Assembly (NCBI RefSeq): GCF_001494595.1 | Contig: NZ_LN929908.1 | Coordinates: forward strand, 2,579,716 to 2,643,715 | DNA from: Mycobacterium sp. M26 | GTDB lineage: Bacteria > Actinomycetota > Actinomycetes > Mycobacteriales > Mycobacteriaceae | Direction of reading: 5' to 3' | Length of the DNA stretch: 64,000 nucleotides | Part shown: in pieces, positions 1-10,228 of the stretch | Layout of the letters: each line of letters starts with the position of its first letter | How positions within the stretch are numbered: the first letter of the stretch is position 1 | Program-made: the position numbers and the translations under genes | Notes under the pieces: model-generated | What the model was told of the DNA's origin: nothing | Seen by the model: the letters and a program-made list of their open reading frames with translations, nothing else | Databases searched by the model: none

Positions 1-2541
1 CACCTCGAGGCGCCCTTGCCCCTCGGCGATCCACTGCTCGAACGCGGTGCCCGTGCCGTACCAGCCGGGCAGCATCACCCGCGACTGGCTCCAGGCCAGC
101 ACCCACGGAATGGCCCGCAGGTCCGAGATCGACGTCGTCGGCTTACGGGAGGTGGGCCGGCTGCCGATGTTGAGTGAGCCGATCTCACTGACCGGGGTGG
201 AGGCCTTGAAGTACTCCACGAAGCCGGGTGTCTCGTGCACCAGCTCGGAGTAGGCCCGCTGCGCCCGGGCGGCCAGGTCGTCGAGCACCTCGTAGGCCGG
301 ACCGGCGGCATCCCCCAGACCCTCCACGTCGAGCAGGGTGGACTCCAGGGTGGCGGCCAGCAGGGTCTCCAGGTTGCGGTGTGCGATGCGGGGCTCGGCG
401 TACTTGGCGGCGATCACCTCGCCCTGTTCGGTGAGCCGTAGCGAGCCGTTCACCGCGCCGGGCGGCTGGGCCAGGATCGCGTCGTAGCTGGGGCCGCCGC
501 CGCGGCCGACGGTGCCGCCGCGGCCGTGGAAGAGCCGCAGCCGGATTCCGGTCTTGCGGGCCGATTCGACAAGGTCGAGCTCGGCCCGGTACAGCGCCCA
601 GTTTGCGGCCAGGTACCCACCGTCCTTGTTGGAGTCGGAGTAGCCCAGCATCACCTCCTGGCTCTCGCCGCGGGCGTGCACCATCGCCCGGTACAGCGGC
701 AGATCCAGGATGGACTCCAGGATGGACGAGCCGCGCTGCAAGTCGTCGATCGTCTCGAACAGCGGCACGATTCCGACCGGGGCGTAGGCGGTTTCACCTG
801 AAACATCGAGCAGCCCAGCCTCTTTCAGCAGGATCGCCGCTTCGAGCATGTCGGAGACCGACTGACACATCGAGATGATGTAGTTGGGAACCGCCTGTGC
901 GCCGAACACCCGCACCGCACGCGCCGCCGCGAACACGATGTCGAGTTCCTTGCGCGCCAGTTCGGACAGTTCGGCGTCATCGCGGATCAGCGGACGACGG
1001 GTCGACAGCTCGCCCACCAGGAGCTCGACGCGTTCCGGCTCGGGTAGTGAGGCATAGTCCGGATGGACACCGGCCCAGGCCAGCAGCTCGGCGATCACCT
1101 GCTCGTGCATCTCGGAGTTCTGCCGCATGTCCAGGCCGCTGAGGTGGAAGCCGAAGGCGTCCACGGCGTCGCGCAGCCGTGCCAGCCGGTCGTCAGCCAG
1201 CAGCGCGCTGCCGTTGCGCCGCAACGATTCTCCGATGGTGTCCAGATCGGCGAGCAGTTCGGCCGGGGTGGCATACGGCGGCAGGCCCAGATCGAGGATG
1301 TGCTCGGGCTGGCGGTCCAGGATCTGCGCGGCGGTGGCGGTCAGCCGGGCGTGCACGGCGCGCAGCGCCCGCCGGTAGGGCTCGTCGAAGCGGGCCGGCT
1401 CATCGAGGGTGGCGGCCAGTTCGGTGAGCTCATCGGAGGTCTTGACCAGCCGGGCGGACATCGAGAGCTCCTGCTCCAGTGCCGTCAACTCGGCGAAGTA
1501 GTGCGCCAGCGCCGTGAAGGCAGCGCTACCGGTGGCCAGTCGCACCACATCGGCGGTGACGTTCGGGTTGCCGTCGCGGTCACCGCCGATCCAGGAACCG
1601 GGTCGCAGGATCGGCTGCGGCAGCAGGTCGGCACCCGGCCAGCGGGCTCGCAACGCGTCTCGCACCTCGGTGGCCAGTCGCCCCACATCGGCGGTGACGT
1701 TCGGGTTGCCGTCGCGGTCACCGCCGATCCAGGAACCGGGTCGCAGGATCGGCTGCGGCAGCAGGTCGGCACCCGGCCAGCGGGCTCGCAACGCGTCTCG
1801 CACCTCGGCGTTGACCTTGGGGATCACCTCGAAGAAGGCCGCTGGATAGTAGCGCAGGCCCACTTCGATCTCGTCCTGAATTTTCAAGCGGGACAACCGG
1901 ATCAGCGCCGTCTGCCAGAGCGTCAGGATCTGCAGACGCAGCTCGGTTTCGATCGGCCGGCCGTCTTCGGTCTCGGTCTGGCCGTGCAGGCGCAACCGCA
2001 TGAGCTGGGTGATGCGGTGCTGGGTGTCGAACACGGTGCGCCGGCGGGTCTCGGTCGGGTGGGCGGTGATGACCGGCGACACCAGTGCGCCCCGCAGCGC
2101 CGCGGCGACGGTGTCGGCGTCGAGTTCGGCGGCCTCGAGCTTGCGGTAGGTCGCGGCCAGCGTGCTGTTCAGGGGCGGCTCACCCGCGGCGACGTGCACG
2201 GCCCGGCGACGCTCCCGGTGAATGTCCTCGGCCACGTTGGCCAGCAGGGCGAAGTGGGTGAAGGCGCGGATCACCGGGATCGCCTGATGGATGTCCACAC
2301 CATCGAAGAGCCGGGCCAGTTCGGCCCGGTCGATCTCGGAGCGCCGAACCCGGAAGGACTCCACCCGGGCCCGTTCGACGAGGTCGAACACCTCCGCACC
2401 GTTCTGCTCACGCACCGTGTCGCCGAGGATCGCCCCGAGCAGCCGGATGTCCTGACGCATCGGTTCGGTGGCCTCCCGCCCGACCTGGGTGCGGTGCACG
2501 GCACCGATCGGTTCGAGCGTGGTGTCCGAGACCTCTGCCAT
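1..2541 (-). CDS. ppc: phosphoenolpyruvate carboxylase, 3' end outside the window, with internal duplication
   Basis: Anaplerotic enzyme that carboxylates phosphoenolpyruvate to oxaloacetate in the cytoplasm. The frame opens at ATG 2541 and is still open at base 1, giving 847 codons of a family usually a little over 900 residues. The family histidine motif ITAHPTETRRR, the GGDRDGNPNVT region and the glycine-rich loop GRGGTVGRGGGPSYDA are all visible. The GGDRDGNPNVT region occurs twice, because 46 residues (about 245-290 and 291-336) are tandemly repeated in frame, differing by one base. Normal PEP carboxylases have one copy, so activity of this version is uncertain. It is divergent from the HNH gene and lies next to the triose-phosphate genes. 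Family assignment is secure. Confidence 0.93.
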   Translation of the reverse strand, partial: MAEVSDTTLEPIGAVHRTQVGREATEPMRQDIRLLGAILGDTVREQNGAEVFDLVERARVESFRVRRSEIDRAELARLFDGVDIHQAIPVIRAFTHFALLANVAEDIHRERRRAVHVAAGEPPLNSTLAATYRKLEAAELDADTVAAALRGALVSPVITAHPTETRRRTVFDTQHRITQLMRLRLHGQTETEDGRPIETELRLQILTLWQTALIRLSRLKIQDEIEVGLRYYPAAFFEVIPKVNAEVRDALRARWPGADLLPQPILRPGSWIGGDRDGNPNVTADVGRLATEVRDALRARWPGADLLPQPILRPGSWIGGDRDGNPNVTADVVRLATGSAAFTALAHYFAELTALEQELSMSARLVKTSDELTELAATLDEPARFDEPYRRALRAVHARLTATAAQILDRQPEHILDLGLPPYATPAELLADLDTIGESLRRNGSALLADDRLARLRDAVDAFGFHLSGLDMRQNSEMHEQVIAELLAWAGVHPDYASLPEPERVELLVGELSTRRPLIRDDAELSELARKELDIVFAAARAVRVFGAQAVPNYIISMCQSVSDMLEAAILLKEAGLLDVSGETAYAPVGIVPLFETIDDLQRGSSILESILDLPLYRAMVHARGESQEVMLGYSDSNKDGGYLAANWALYRAELDLVESARKTGIRLRLFHGRGGTVGRGGGPSYDAILAQPPGAVNGSLRLTEQGEVIAAKYAEPRIAHRNLETLLAATLESTLLDVEGLGDAAGPAYEVLDDLAARAQRAYSELVHETPGFVEYFKASTPVSEIGSLNIGSRPTSRKPTTSISDLRAIPWVLAWSQSRVMLPGWYGTGTAFEQWIAEGQGRLEV
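1530..1808. repeat. 138-bp in-frame tandem duplication inside ppc
   Basis: Bases 1533-1670 recur at 1671-1808 with one mismatch (A at 1544, C at 1682, read on the plus strand). A shared CGG at 1530-1532, 1668-1670 and 1806-1808 marks the junctions, the footprint expected of a microhomology-mediated tandem copy. The unit is 46 codons, so the frame is kept. Confidence 0.95.
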
Positions 2542-2644
2542 GCCTCCAGTATCGATGGGCCGGGGGCATGGCGCAGGGTGAGAGCCGTCGGTCTATCCCC
2601 AGACGCCGTTTCATCCACAGCCGGGCCGCCGACCGGCCCGATGG

Positions 2645-2656
2645 GAACATATGTTC
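2645..2656. promoter_or_regulatory. LexA-binding SOS box upstream of the HNH gene
   Basis: GAACATATGTTC is a perfect match to the palindromic core of the mycobacterial SOS box (GAAC-N4-GTTC). It ends 14 bases before the ATG at 2671. LexA bound here would block the HNH gene's promoter. DUF222/13E12 family genes are known LexA targets in M. tuberculosis. Confidence 0.8.
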
Positions 2657-2670
2657 GATACCGTGGAGCC

Positions 2671-4044
2671 ATGACCAGGTGCGAACCGTTGACTGCCGAG
2701 GCGGTACAGGCGTTGGTTCGCACCGAACTCGACGCGATCGACCTGGCCTATGACCGATTGCGCTCGACGTGTACTGATCTGGCGGGCAATGCTTTTCGAA
2801 TCGAGGTCGCCGAACGATTAGAGACTCAGCATCGCATCAACCGGGGGCTGTCGTATCGCATGTTTGGCGAGATCGAGCAACCGGCGGACGGGGCCGGTCG
2901 GGTCGCGGTGCGTGATGCGCTGGCCACCCGGCTGCGGCTCACCGCCGGGGAGGTGCGGCGACGGTTCCGGGTGGCGGCCCGGATCCGGCCCCGGCGTTCC
3001 CTCACCGGGCCCGCGCTGCCACCGGAACTCCCGGAGCTCGCTGCCGCGGTGGCGTCCGGCGAGGTCGGAGACGACCACATCGCCGTGATCACCCGGGCCC
3101 TCGACCTGCTGCCGTCCGCGGTGTCTGCCGTCGACCGCGACAAGGCCGAGCGCACCCTGGTGCGCCATGCGCGCGAACAGGATTCGCAATTCGTCGCCGT
3201 GATCGGTGCGACGATCGCCGACTGCCTGAATCCGGACGGCACCTTCACCGACGAGGATCGGGCCCGGCGCCGCGGCGTGCTGCTCGGCCGGCAGGGCCCG
3301 GACGGAATGAGCCGGCTGTCCGGCTGGCTCGATCCGGAGACCCGGGCGTATCTGGAGGCGGTGACCGCGGCCGTCCGCCCAGGGCGGCACCAGCCCGACG
3401 GCGAGGAACGCGACACCAGAACCCCGGAACAACGCCGCCATGACGCCGTGAAGATCGCCTTGAAGGCGGCGATGGGGTCAGGGTCGTTCGGCAGTCACCG
3501 CGGGATGCCGGTCACCGTTGTGGTGACGACGACGATGTCCGAACTCGACCAGGCGGCCCGCGCGGCGCGTGATCCCGGCGTACCGATGCCGGCAGCGGCC
3601 AGAACCGGCGGAACGGGCCGGCTTCCGATGCGCGATGTCATCCGGATGGCGGCCGGATCGGTGCACTATCTCGCGGTCTTCGAAGACCATTCGGAACGGC
3701 CGCTCTACCTCGGCCGGTCCAAACGGCTCGCCACCGCCGATCACCGGATCATCTGCCATGCCCGCGACGGCGGATGCACCAAACCGAACTGCTTGGTGCG
3801 GGGTTACGACTGCGAGGTGCATCATGCCCGGGGCTGGAGTTCAGGCGGGGCGACCGATGCCGACAATCTCTACTTCGGCTGCGACGGCGACCATGACGCG
3901 GTGACCGACGGTGTCTACGACACCACCGTGACGGAAGACGGGCGCATCGCCTGGTCAGACGGGACGGGCCCGCCGCGGGTCAATGACGTGCATCATCCCG
4001 AGCGATTACTCGGGAAGGACGAAGACGGGTTCAGGAGTACTTGA
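2671..4044 (+). CDS. DUF222/HNH endonuclease domain protein (13E12 repeat family)
   Basis: A 457-residue protein. The N-terminal two thirds is a helical, Arg/Ala-rich DUF222-type region. The C-terminal quarter carries an HNH nuclease motif with zinc-type cysteines: ICHARDGGC, a second Cys in KPNC, then CEVHHARGW and DADNLYFGC, at about residues 350-410. The family occurs in many copies in mycobacterial genomes; its cellular role is unsettled, and mobility or DNA-damage functions have been suggested. The ATG at 2671 was chosen because the SOS box sits just upstream, although the frame itself is open much further back, antisense to ppc. Its 3' end overlaps the convergent secG by 14 bases. Damage induction is inferred from the SOS box. 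Confidence 0.85.
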   Translation: MTRCEPLTAEAVQALVRTELDAIDLAYDRLRSTCTDLAGNAFRIEVAERLETQHRINRGLSYRMFGEIEQPADGAGRVAVRDALATRLRLTAGEVRRRFRVAARIRPRRSLTGPALPPELPELAAAVASGEVGDDHIAVITRALDLLPSAVSAVDRDKAERTLVRHAREQDSQFVAVIGATIADCLNPDGTFTDEDRARRRGVLLGRQGPDGMSRLSGWLDPETRAYLEAVTAAVRPGRHQPDGEERDTRTPEQRRHDAVKIALKAAMGSGSFGSHRGMPVTVVVTTTMSELDQAARAARDPGVPMPAAARTGGTGRLPMRDVIRMAAGSVHYLAVFEDHSERPLYLGRSKRLATADHRIICHARDGGCTKPNCLVRGYDCEVHHARGWSSGGATDADNLYFGCDGDHDAVTDGVYDTTVTEDGRIAWSDGTGPPRVNDVHHPERLLGKDEDGFRST

Positions 4045-4264
4045 TCTGCAGCGCCATACCGACGATGGACACCACCCAGATGCCGACGACGAACAGCGTC
4101 AGCCGGTCGAGGTTCTTCTCCACCACGGTCGAGCCCGACAGGCTGGACTGCACACCGCCGCCGAACAGGGTCGACAGGCCGCCGCCCTTGGCGCGGTGCA
4201 GCAACACCAGCAGCACGATGAGCAGGCTGGTGATCACCAGGATGATCTGCAGGGCCAAAACCAT
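4031..4264 (-). CDS. secG: preprotein translocase subunit SecG
   Basis: A 77-residue inner-membrane protein, the small non-essential component of the SecYEG translocon. Two hydrophobic helices (about residues 3-22 and 56-72) flank a glycine-rich cytoplasmic loop containing RAKGGGLSTLFGGG, the SecG signature. Length is normal for the family. It lies 30 bases downstream of tpiA on the same strand, the usual actinobacterial order gap-pgk-tpiA-secG, so it is probably the last gene of that operon. Its 3' end overlaps the HNH gene. Confidence 0.95.
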   Translation of the reverse strand: MVLALQIILVITSLLIVLLVLLHRAKGGGLSTLFGGGVQSSLSGSTVVEKNLDRLTLFVVGIWVVSIVGMALQIKYS

Positions 4265-4294
4265 GCCGACCAGAATACCTGGTGGTGGCCCCGA

Positions 4295-5080
<786 letters not shown>

Positions 5081-5087
5081 AGGGCTC

Positions 5088-6296
5088 CTAATTCAGAATC
5101 TCGATACCGGGCAGCGATTTGCCCTCAAGGTATTCCAGCGATGCACCGCCGCCGGTCGAAATGTGCGAGAAACCGTCCTCGGGCAGACCGAGCAGGCGCA
5201 CGGCGGCTGCCGAGTCGCCGCCACCGACCACGCTGAACGCCCCCTTGGCGGTGGCACCGATGATGGCCTCTGCCACGCCCTTGGTCCCGGCCGAGAACGC
5301 CGGGAACTCGAACACCCCCATCGGCCCGTTCCAGAAGACAGTGCGGGCGTTGGACAGCAGCGTGCTGAACCGCTTGACCGACTCCGGTCCGATGTCCAGA
5401 CCCATCTTGTCGGACGGGATCTGGTCAGCGGCCACCGTCTCCGGCGGCGAGTCAGCAGCGAACTTCTCGGCCACCACGATGTCGACCGGCAGGTGGATCA
5501 CGTCACCGTAGGTGTCCAGCAGCTGGCGGCAGGTGTCGATCATCTCCTCCTGAAGCAGCGAGGTGCCCACCGAAAGCCCTTGGGCGGCAAGGAAGGTGAA
5601 GCACATGCCGCCGCCGATGATCAGGCTGTCGGCCTTGGTCGCCAGGTTCTCGATCACGGCGAGCTTGTCGGAGACCTTCGAGCCGCCGAGTACCACCGCG
5701 TAGGGCCGCTCGCCGGCACTGGTCAGCTGTTCGAGCACCTTGACCTCGGCGGCCACCAGCGTGCCCGCGTAATGCGGCAGCAGGGTGGCCACGTCGTACA
5801 CCGAGGCCTGCTTGCGGTGCACCACCCCGAACCCGTCGGACACGAACGCACCGTCATCGCCGACGAGTTCGACCAGCGCCTTGGCCAGAGCCAGCCGCTC
5901 GGCATCGTCCTTGCTGGTCTCACGCGGATCGAAGCGGATGTTCTCCAGCAGCAGCACGTCGCCGTCGGTGAGTCCTTCGGCACGGGCCAGCGCATCGGTG
6001 CCGACCACATCACCGGCGAGCTGCACATGGCGGCCCAGCTGCTCCCCCAGCGCCGCGGCGACCGGGGCCAACGAGTACTTCGGCTCCGGGCCGCCCTTGG
6101 GTCGGCCCAGGTGCGCGGTCACGATGACCTTGGCGCCGGCGTCGGCCAGCGCCTTGAGCGTCGGTACCGAGGCGATGATGCGGCCCGGGTCGGTGATCAC
6201 CCCGTCGTCGAGGGGGACGTTCAGGTCGGAGCGCACCAGAACGCCCCGACCTTCCACGCCCTCGGCGAGCAGATCGGACAGAGTCTTGACGGCCAT
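5088..6296 (-). CDS. pgk: phosphoglycerate kinase
   Basis: Transfers phosphate from 1,3-bisphosphoglycerate to ADP in glycolysis. The ATG at 6296 (reading MAVKTLSDLL) gives 402 residues, normal for the family; upstream in-frame codons belong to the gap 3' end. Conserved motifs include VLVRSDLNVPLD near the N-terminus, AHLGRPKG, and the C-terminal nucleotide-binding VGGGDSAAA and STGGGASLEYLEG. It starts five bases after the gap stop and is followed by tpiA after seven bases, as in a tight operon. Confidence 0.97.
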   Translation of the reverse strand: MAVKTLSDLLAEGVEGRGVLVRSDLNVPLDDGVITDPGRIIASVPTLKALADAGAKVIVTAHLGRPKGGPEPKYSLAPVAAALGEQLGRHVQLAGDVVGTDALARAEGLTDGDVLLLENIRFDPRETSKDDAERLALAKALVELVGDDGAFVSDGFGVVHRKQASVYDVATLLPHYAGTLVAAEVKVLEQLTSAGERPYAVVLGGSKVSDKLAVIENLATKADSLIIGGGMCFTFLAAQGLSVGTSLLQEEMIDTCRQLLDTYGDVIHLPVDIVVAEKFAADSPPETVAADQIPSDKMGLDIGPESVKRFSTLLSNARTVFWNGPMGVFEFPAFSAGTKGVAEAIIGATAKGAFSVVGGGDSAAAVRLLGLPEDGFSHISTGGGASLEYLEGKSLPGIEILN

Positions 6297-6301
6297 CGCT
6301 G

Positions 6302-7324
<1,023 letters not shown>

Positions 7325-7429
7325 GTCTGTCTCCTTGAGTCGCTTCGAGTGCTCGGGGTCAGCCTAGTGGCGACGCCACCGCCATGCGCGACCGGTTGCG
7401 GAGTTGGTTCCAACTCCCGTCGAACTGGG

Positions 7430-8155
7430 TCAGGCGCCGGTCTGGTCAAGACGGGCCGAGCCGGTCCAGCGCTGCCGGATCGAGGGCAATGTCCCGTCGG
7501 CCTCCAACTCGGCCTGCACGGCGTTGATCCGAGCCAGCAGCGCGGCGTCACTAGTGGGGACGGCGATGGCGACCTTCTCGGCGGTGATGCCGCGCTGGAC
7601 CACGCCGATGCCCGATAGCGGTTCGACGAGGTCGGTCAGCACCGGCGCCAGCTTCATCACCGCATCACAGCGCCCGGTGGTCAGATCGCGCAGCGCGGTG
7701 CGAATGCTGCCGTAGTCGTAGACCCGCACCCGCGCGGCCTTGCCGTCGGCGACCAGCCGGTTGGCGATCGGCTGACTCGTGTTGCCCTTCTGCACGCCGA
7801 TGGTCAGCCCGTCCAGGTCATCGATCGACCGCACCTCGGGCAGCCGTGCGGTGTCGACGGCCAGCGCCTGCCCGGAGATCAGGTAGGGCTCGCAGAACGA
7901 TGCCTTGAGCGCCCGGGAACCGGTGATGGTGGTGCCCGACGTGACGCAGTCGAACTCGCCGGAGTCCAGCGCGTCGAAGATGCCGTTGAAGTCACGGCCC
8001 GCGTAGCGGACGAACTCCACCGTGCGGCCCAGGGCGCGACCGATCGCCGACATCAGGTCGAGGTCGAGCCCACCGTGGCCATCGGCGCCCGCCGAGTTGA
8101 ACGGCGGATCGGGGAACGCCGCACCGACACGCAGGACATCCGCACCGCCGGTCAT
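7430..8155 (-). CDS. family 3 solute-binding domain protein without signal peptide
   Basis: A 241-residue bacterial extracellular solute-binding protein family 3 fold, the type used by glutamate/glutamine and other amino acid ABC importers. Recognisable segments are RVGAAFPDPPFNS, FDALDSGEFDCVTSGTTIT and DGLTIGVQKGNTS. From ATG 8155 there is no hydrophobic signal sequence and no lipobox, and no permease or ATPase gene is adjacent. It may therefore act in the cytoplasm or as an enzyme or sensor domain, as some relatives do (cyclohexadienyl dehydratase-like proteins are an alternative). Divergent from the MpaB-like gene with 66 bases between starts. Confidence 0.7.
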   Translation of the reverse strand: MTGGADVLRVGAAFPDPPFNSAGADGHGGLDLDLMSAIGRALGRTVEFVRYAGRDFNGIFDALDSGEFDCVTSGTTITGSRALKASFCEPYLISGQALAVDTARLPEVRSIDDLDGLTIGVQKGNTSQPIANRLVADGKAARVRVYDYGSIRTALRDLTTGRCDAVMKLAPVLTDLVEPLSGIGVVQRGITAEKVAIAVPTSDAALLARINAVQAELEADGTLPSIRQRWTGSARLDQTGA

Positions 8156-8221
8156 GGCGAAACCGTAACGAACGCCCGACGTGATCGACAGCCACTCGGC
8201 GCACCGCGTAGCGTCGCGCTC

Positions 8222-9241
8222 ATGGCGATCACCCCGGACCTCGGCCCGGTCCGAAAGCGCCTCGGGCAGGGCCTGTTCGCGATGGTCGCGGGTCCCGAAG
8301 GCCCGGAGAACCGGGAGCGCATCCACAACTCCCCCGGGCCCCGATGGTTCGCCGACGACCGTCCCATCCGGCAGGTGCACGCCGACGCGTCGATGTTCGT
8401 CGGGGGCCTGCGCGCCCTGTTGCTGCAGTCGCTGCATCCGCTGGCGATGGCCGGTGTCGCCGAGCATTCGGATTACCGCGGCGACCCGTGGGGCCGGCTG
8501 CAGCGCACCAGCACGTTCCTGGCCGTCACCACCTTCGGCACCGCGCAGGACGCCCAGCGCGCCGTCGACCGGGTTCGCGGCATCCACCGCCGGGTCCACG
8601 GCACCGCAACCGACGGTAGGCCGTACCGCGCCGACGACCCGCATCTGCTGGAGTGGGTGCACATCGCTGAGGTGGACAGTTTCCTGCTGGCGCATCAGCT
8701 CTACGGCGCGGCACCGCTGGATCAGGACGGTCGCGACGGCTACATCGCCGACGCGGCACGTACCGCCGAGGCGCTCGGTGTGCCCAACCCGCCGCGTACC
8801 GAGGCCGAACTCGCCGAGCGGCTGGCGGCCTACCGCCCGGAGTTGCGCAGCACCGAGGCCGCCCGGGACGCCGCCCGCTTCCTGCTACTGACCCCGCCGC
8901 TGCCACTGGTGGCCCGCGTGCCGTACGGCGTGCTCGCCGCCGCGGCGGTGGCGATGCTGCCGGCGTGGGCCCGGTTGCCCCTGCGTCTGCCGTACCTACC
9001 CCTTGCCCGGGTCCTGCCCCCGCCGCTGCCACTGGTGGCCCGCGTGCCGTACGGCGTGCTCGCCGCCGCGGCGGTGGCGATGCTGCCGGCGTGGGCCCGG
9101 TTGCCCCTGCGTCTGCCGTACCTACCCCTGGCCGAGGCCACCGGAATTCGCCTCGCCGGACGGGTGCTGGTCGGCACGATCCGCTGGGCACTGGCCGCCA
9201 ATCAGCCCGAAATCACTACCGGCGAACAACTTTCGGTGTGA
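8222..9241 (+). CDS. MpaB/DUF2236-family protein with internal duplication
   Basis: An oxygenase MpaB-type (DUF2236) protein of 339 residues. Family features visible are the RQVHADASMFVGGLRALLLQ stretch with the following SLHPLAMAGV, then GRLQRTSTFLAVTTFG and HLLEWVHIAEVDSFL, which supply conserved histidines thought to bind haem in this family. Relatives are roughly 280-300 residues. The extra length comes from a repeat of about 42 residues (ARVPYGVLAAAAVAMLPAW occurs twice, near 230 and 272). The enzymatic substrate is unknown. It ends three bases before the convergent whiA stop. ATG 8222 is the first good start after the divergent neighbour. Confidence 0.75.
   Translation: MAITPDLGPVRKRLGQGLFAMVAGPEGPENRERIHNSPGPRWFADDRPIRQVHADASMFVGGLRALLLQSLHPLAMAGVAEHSDYRGDPWGRLQRTSTFLAVTTFGTAQDAQRAVDRVRGIHRRVHGTATDGRPYRADDPHLLEWVHIAEVDSFLLAHQLYGAAPLDQDGRDGYIADAARTAEALGVPNPPRTEAELAERLAAYRPELRSTEAARDAARFLLLTPPLPLVARVPYGVLAAAAVAMLPAWARLPLRLPYLPLARVLPPPLPLVARVPYGVLAAAAVAMLPAWARLPLRLPYLPLAEATGIRLAGRVLVGTIRWALAANQPEITTGEQLSV
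8892..9129. repeat. 112-bp direct repeat (126-bp period) in the MpaB-like gene
   Basis: Bases 8892-9003 recur exactly at 9018-9129. The copies are separated by 14 bases (9004-9017) that resemble, imperfectly, the sequence just before the first copy. The 126-bp offset is 42 codons, so the reading frame continues through both copies. Confidence 0.93.
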
Positions 9242-9244
9242 AGC

Positions 9245-10228
9245 TCAGGCGTCTTCGAGCAGGTCGGGAGTAACCGCCGACTCGGTGTCGGGAATGCCGT
9301 CCTGCTTGGCTTTGCGATCGGCCATCGACAGCAGTCGCCGAATACGCCCTGCCACAGCATCTTTCGTCATCGGCGGATCTGCCAGCCGACCCAACTCCTC
9401 CAGCGACGCCTGGCGGTGTTCGACCCGCAGCCGGCCCGCGGCGGCCAGATGTTCGGGCACGGTGTCGGCGAGGATCTCCAGCGCCCGTTCGACCCGGGCC
9501 GCGGCAGCTACCGCGGCGCGCGCCGAGCGACGCAGGTTGGCGTCATCGAAGTTGGCCAGCCGGTTCGCGGTCGCGCGAACCTCGCGACGCATCCGCCGCT
9601 CCTCCCAGATCAACCGGGTGTCCTGGGCGCCCATCCGGGTCAGCAGCGCGCCGATGGCCTCGCCGTCGCGCACCACCACCCGGTCGGTGCCACGCACCTC
9701 ACGGGCCTTGGCGCTCACCCCCAGCCGGCGCGCCGCGCCGACGAGAGCCAGCGCCGCCTCGGGCCCGGGGCAGCTCACCTCGAGCGCCGAGGAACGGCCG
9801 GGTTCGGTGAGCGAGCCGTGCGCGAGAAACGCTCCGCGCCAGGCGGCCTCGGCGTCACCGACACTGCCGCCGACCACCTGGGCGGGCAGGCCGCGCACCG
9901 GCCGGCCCCGCATGTCCAGAAGGCCGGTCTGACGGGCCAACGCCTCCCCGTCTTTGGCGACACGGACCAGGTAGCGGGTGCTCTTGCGGATACCGCTGGC
10001 CGACAGGACGTGGACCACCGCGTTGTAGCCGTAGAGGTCGTAGATGTCCTTACGCAGCCGCCGGGCGATGATGCCCAGATCGACCTCGGCTTCGACGACC
10101 ACCCGGCCGGCCACGATGTGCAGGCCGCCAGCGAACCTCAGCAGCGAGGCCACCTCCGCCCGTCGAGCGCTCACGGAGTTGACCACCAGACGGCTCAGTT
10201 CGTCCTTCACCTCGGCAGTCATCGCCAC
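9245..10228 (-). CDS. whiA: DNA-binding protein WhiA
   Basis: WhiA couples a LAGLIDADG homing-endonuclease-like domain to a C-terminal helix-turn-helix and, in Streptomyces, activates sporulation-septation genes with WhiB. Here 327 residues begin MAMTAEVKDELSRLVV and include ASLLRFAGGLHI, the LAGLIDADG-like AAWRGAFLAHGSLTEPG, and a C-terminal HTH around ASLEELGRLADPPMTKDAVAGR cut by the family's typical spacing. The GTG at 10228 matches known mycobacterial proteins; ATG 10222, two codons in, overlaps the yvcK stop as ATGA and is an alternative. Last gene of the uvrC-rapZ-yvcK-whiA operon. Confidence 0.94.
   Translation of the reverse strand: MAMTAEVKDELSRLVVNSVSARRAEVASLLRFAGGLHIVAGRVVVEAEVDLGIIARRLRKDIYDLYGYNAVVHVLSASGIRKSTRYLVRVAKDGEALARQTGLLDMRGRPVRGLPAQVVGGSVGDAEAAWRGAFLAHGSLTEPGRSSALEVSCPGPEAALALVGAARRLGVSAKAREVRGTDRVVVRDGEAIGALLTRMGAQDTRLIWEERRMRREVRATANRLANFDDANLRRSARAAVAAAARVERALEILADTVPEHLAAAGRLRVEHRQASLEELGRLADPPMTKDAVAGRIRRLLSMADRKAKQDGIPDTESAVTPDLLEDA

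Noticed and set aside
1063..2670. N-terminal extension of the HNH protein frame
   Set aside because: This part is antisense to ppc. The SOS box and the match to DUF222 proteins put the start at 2671.
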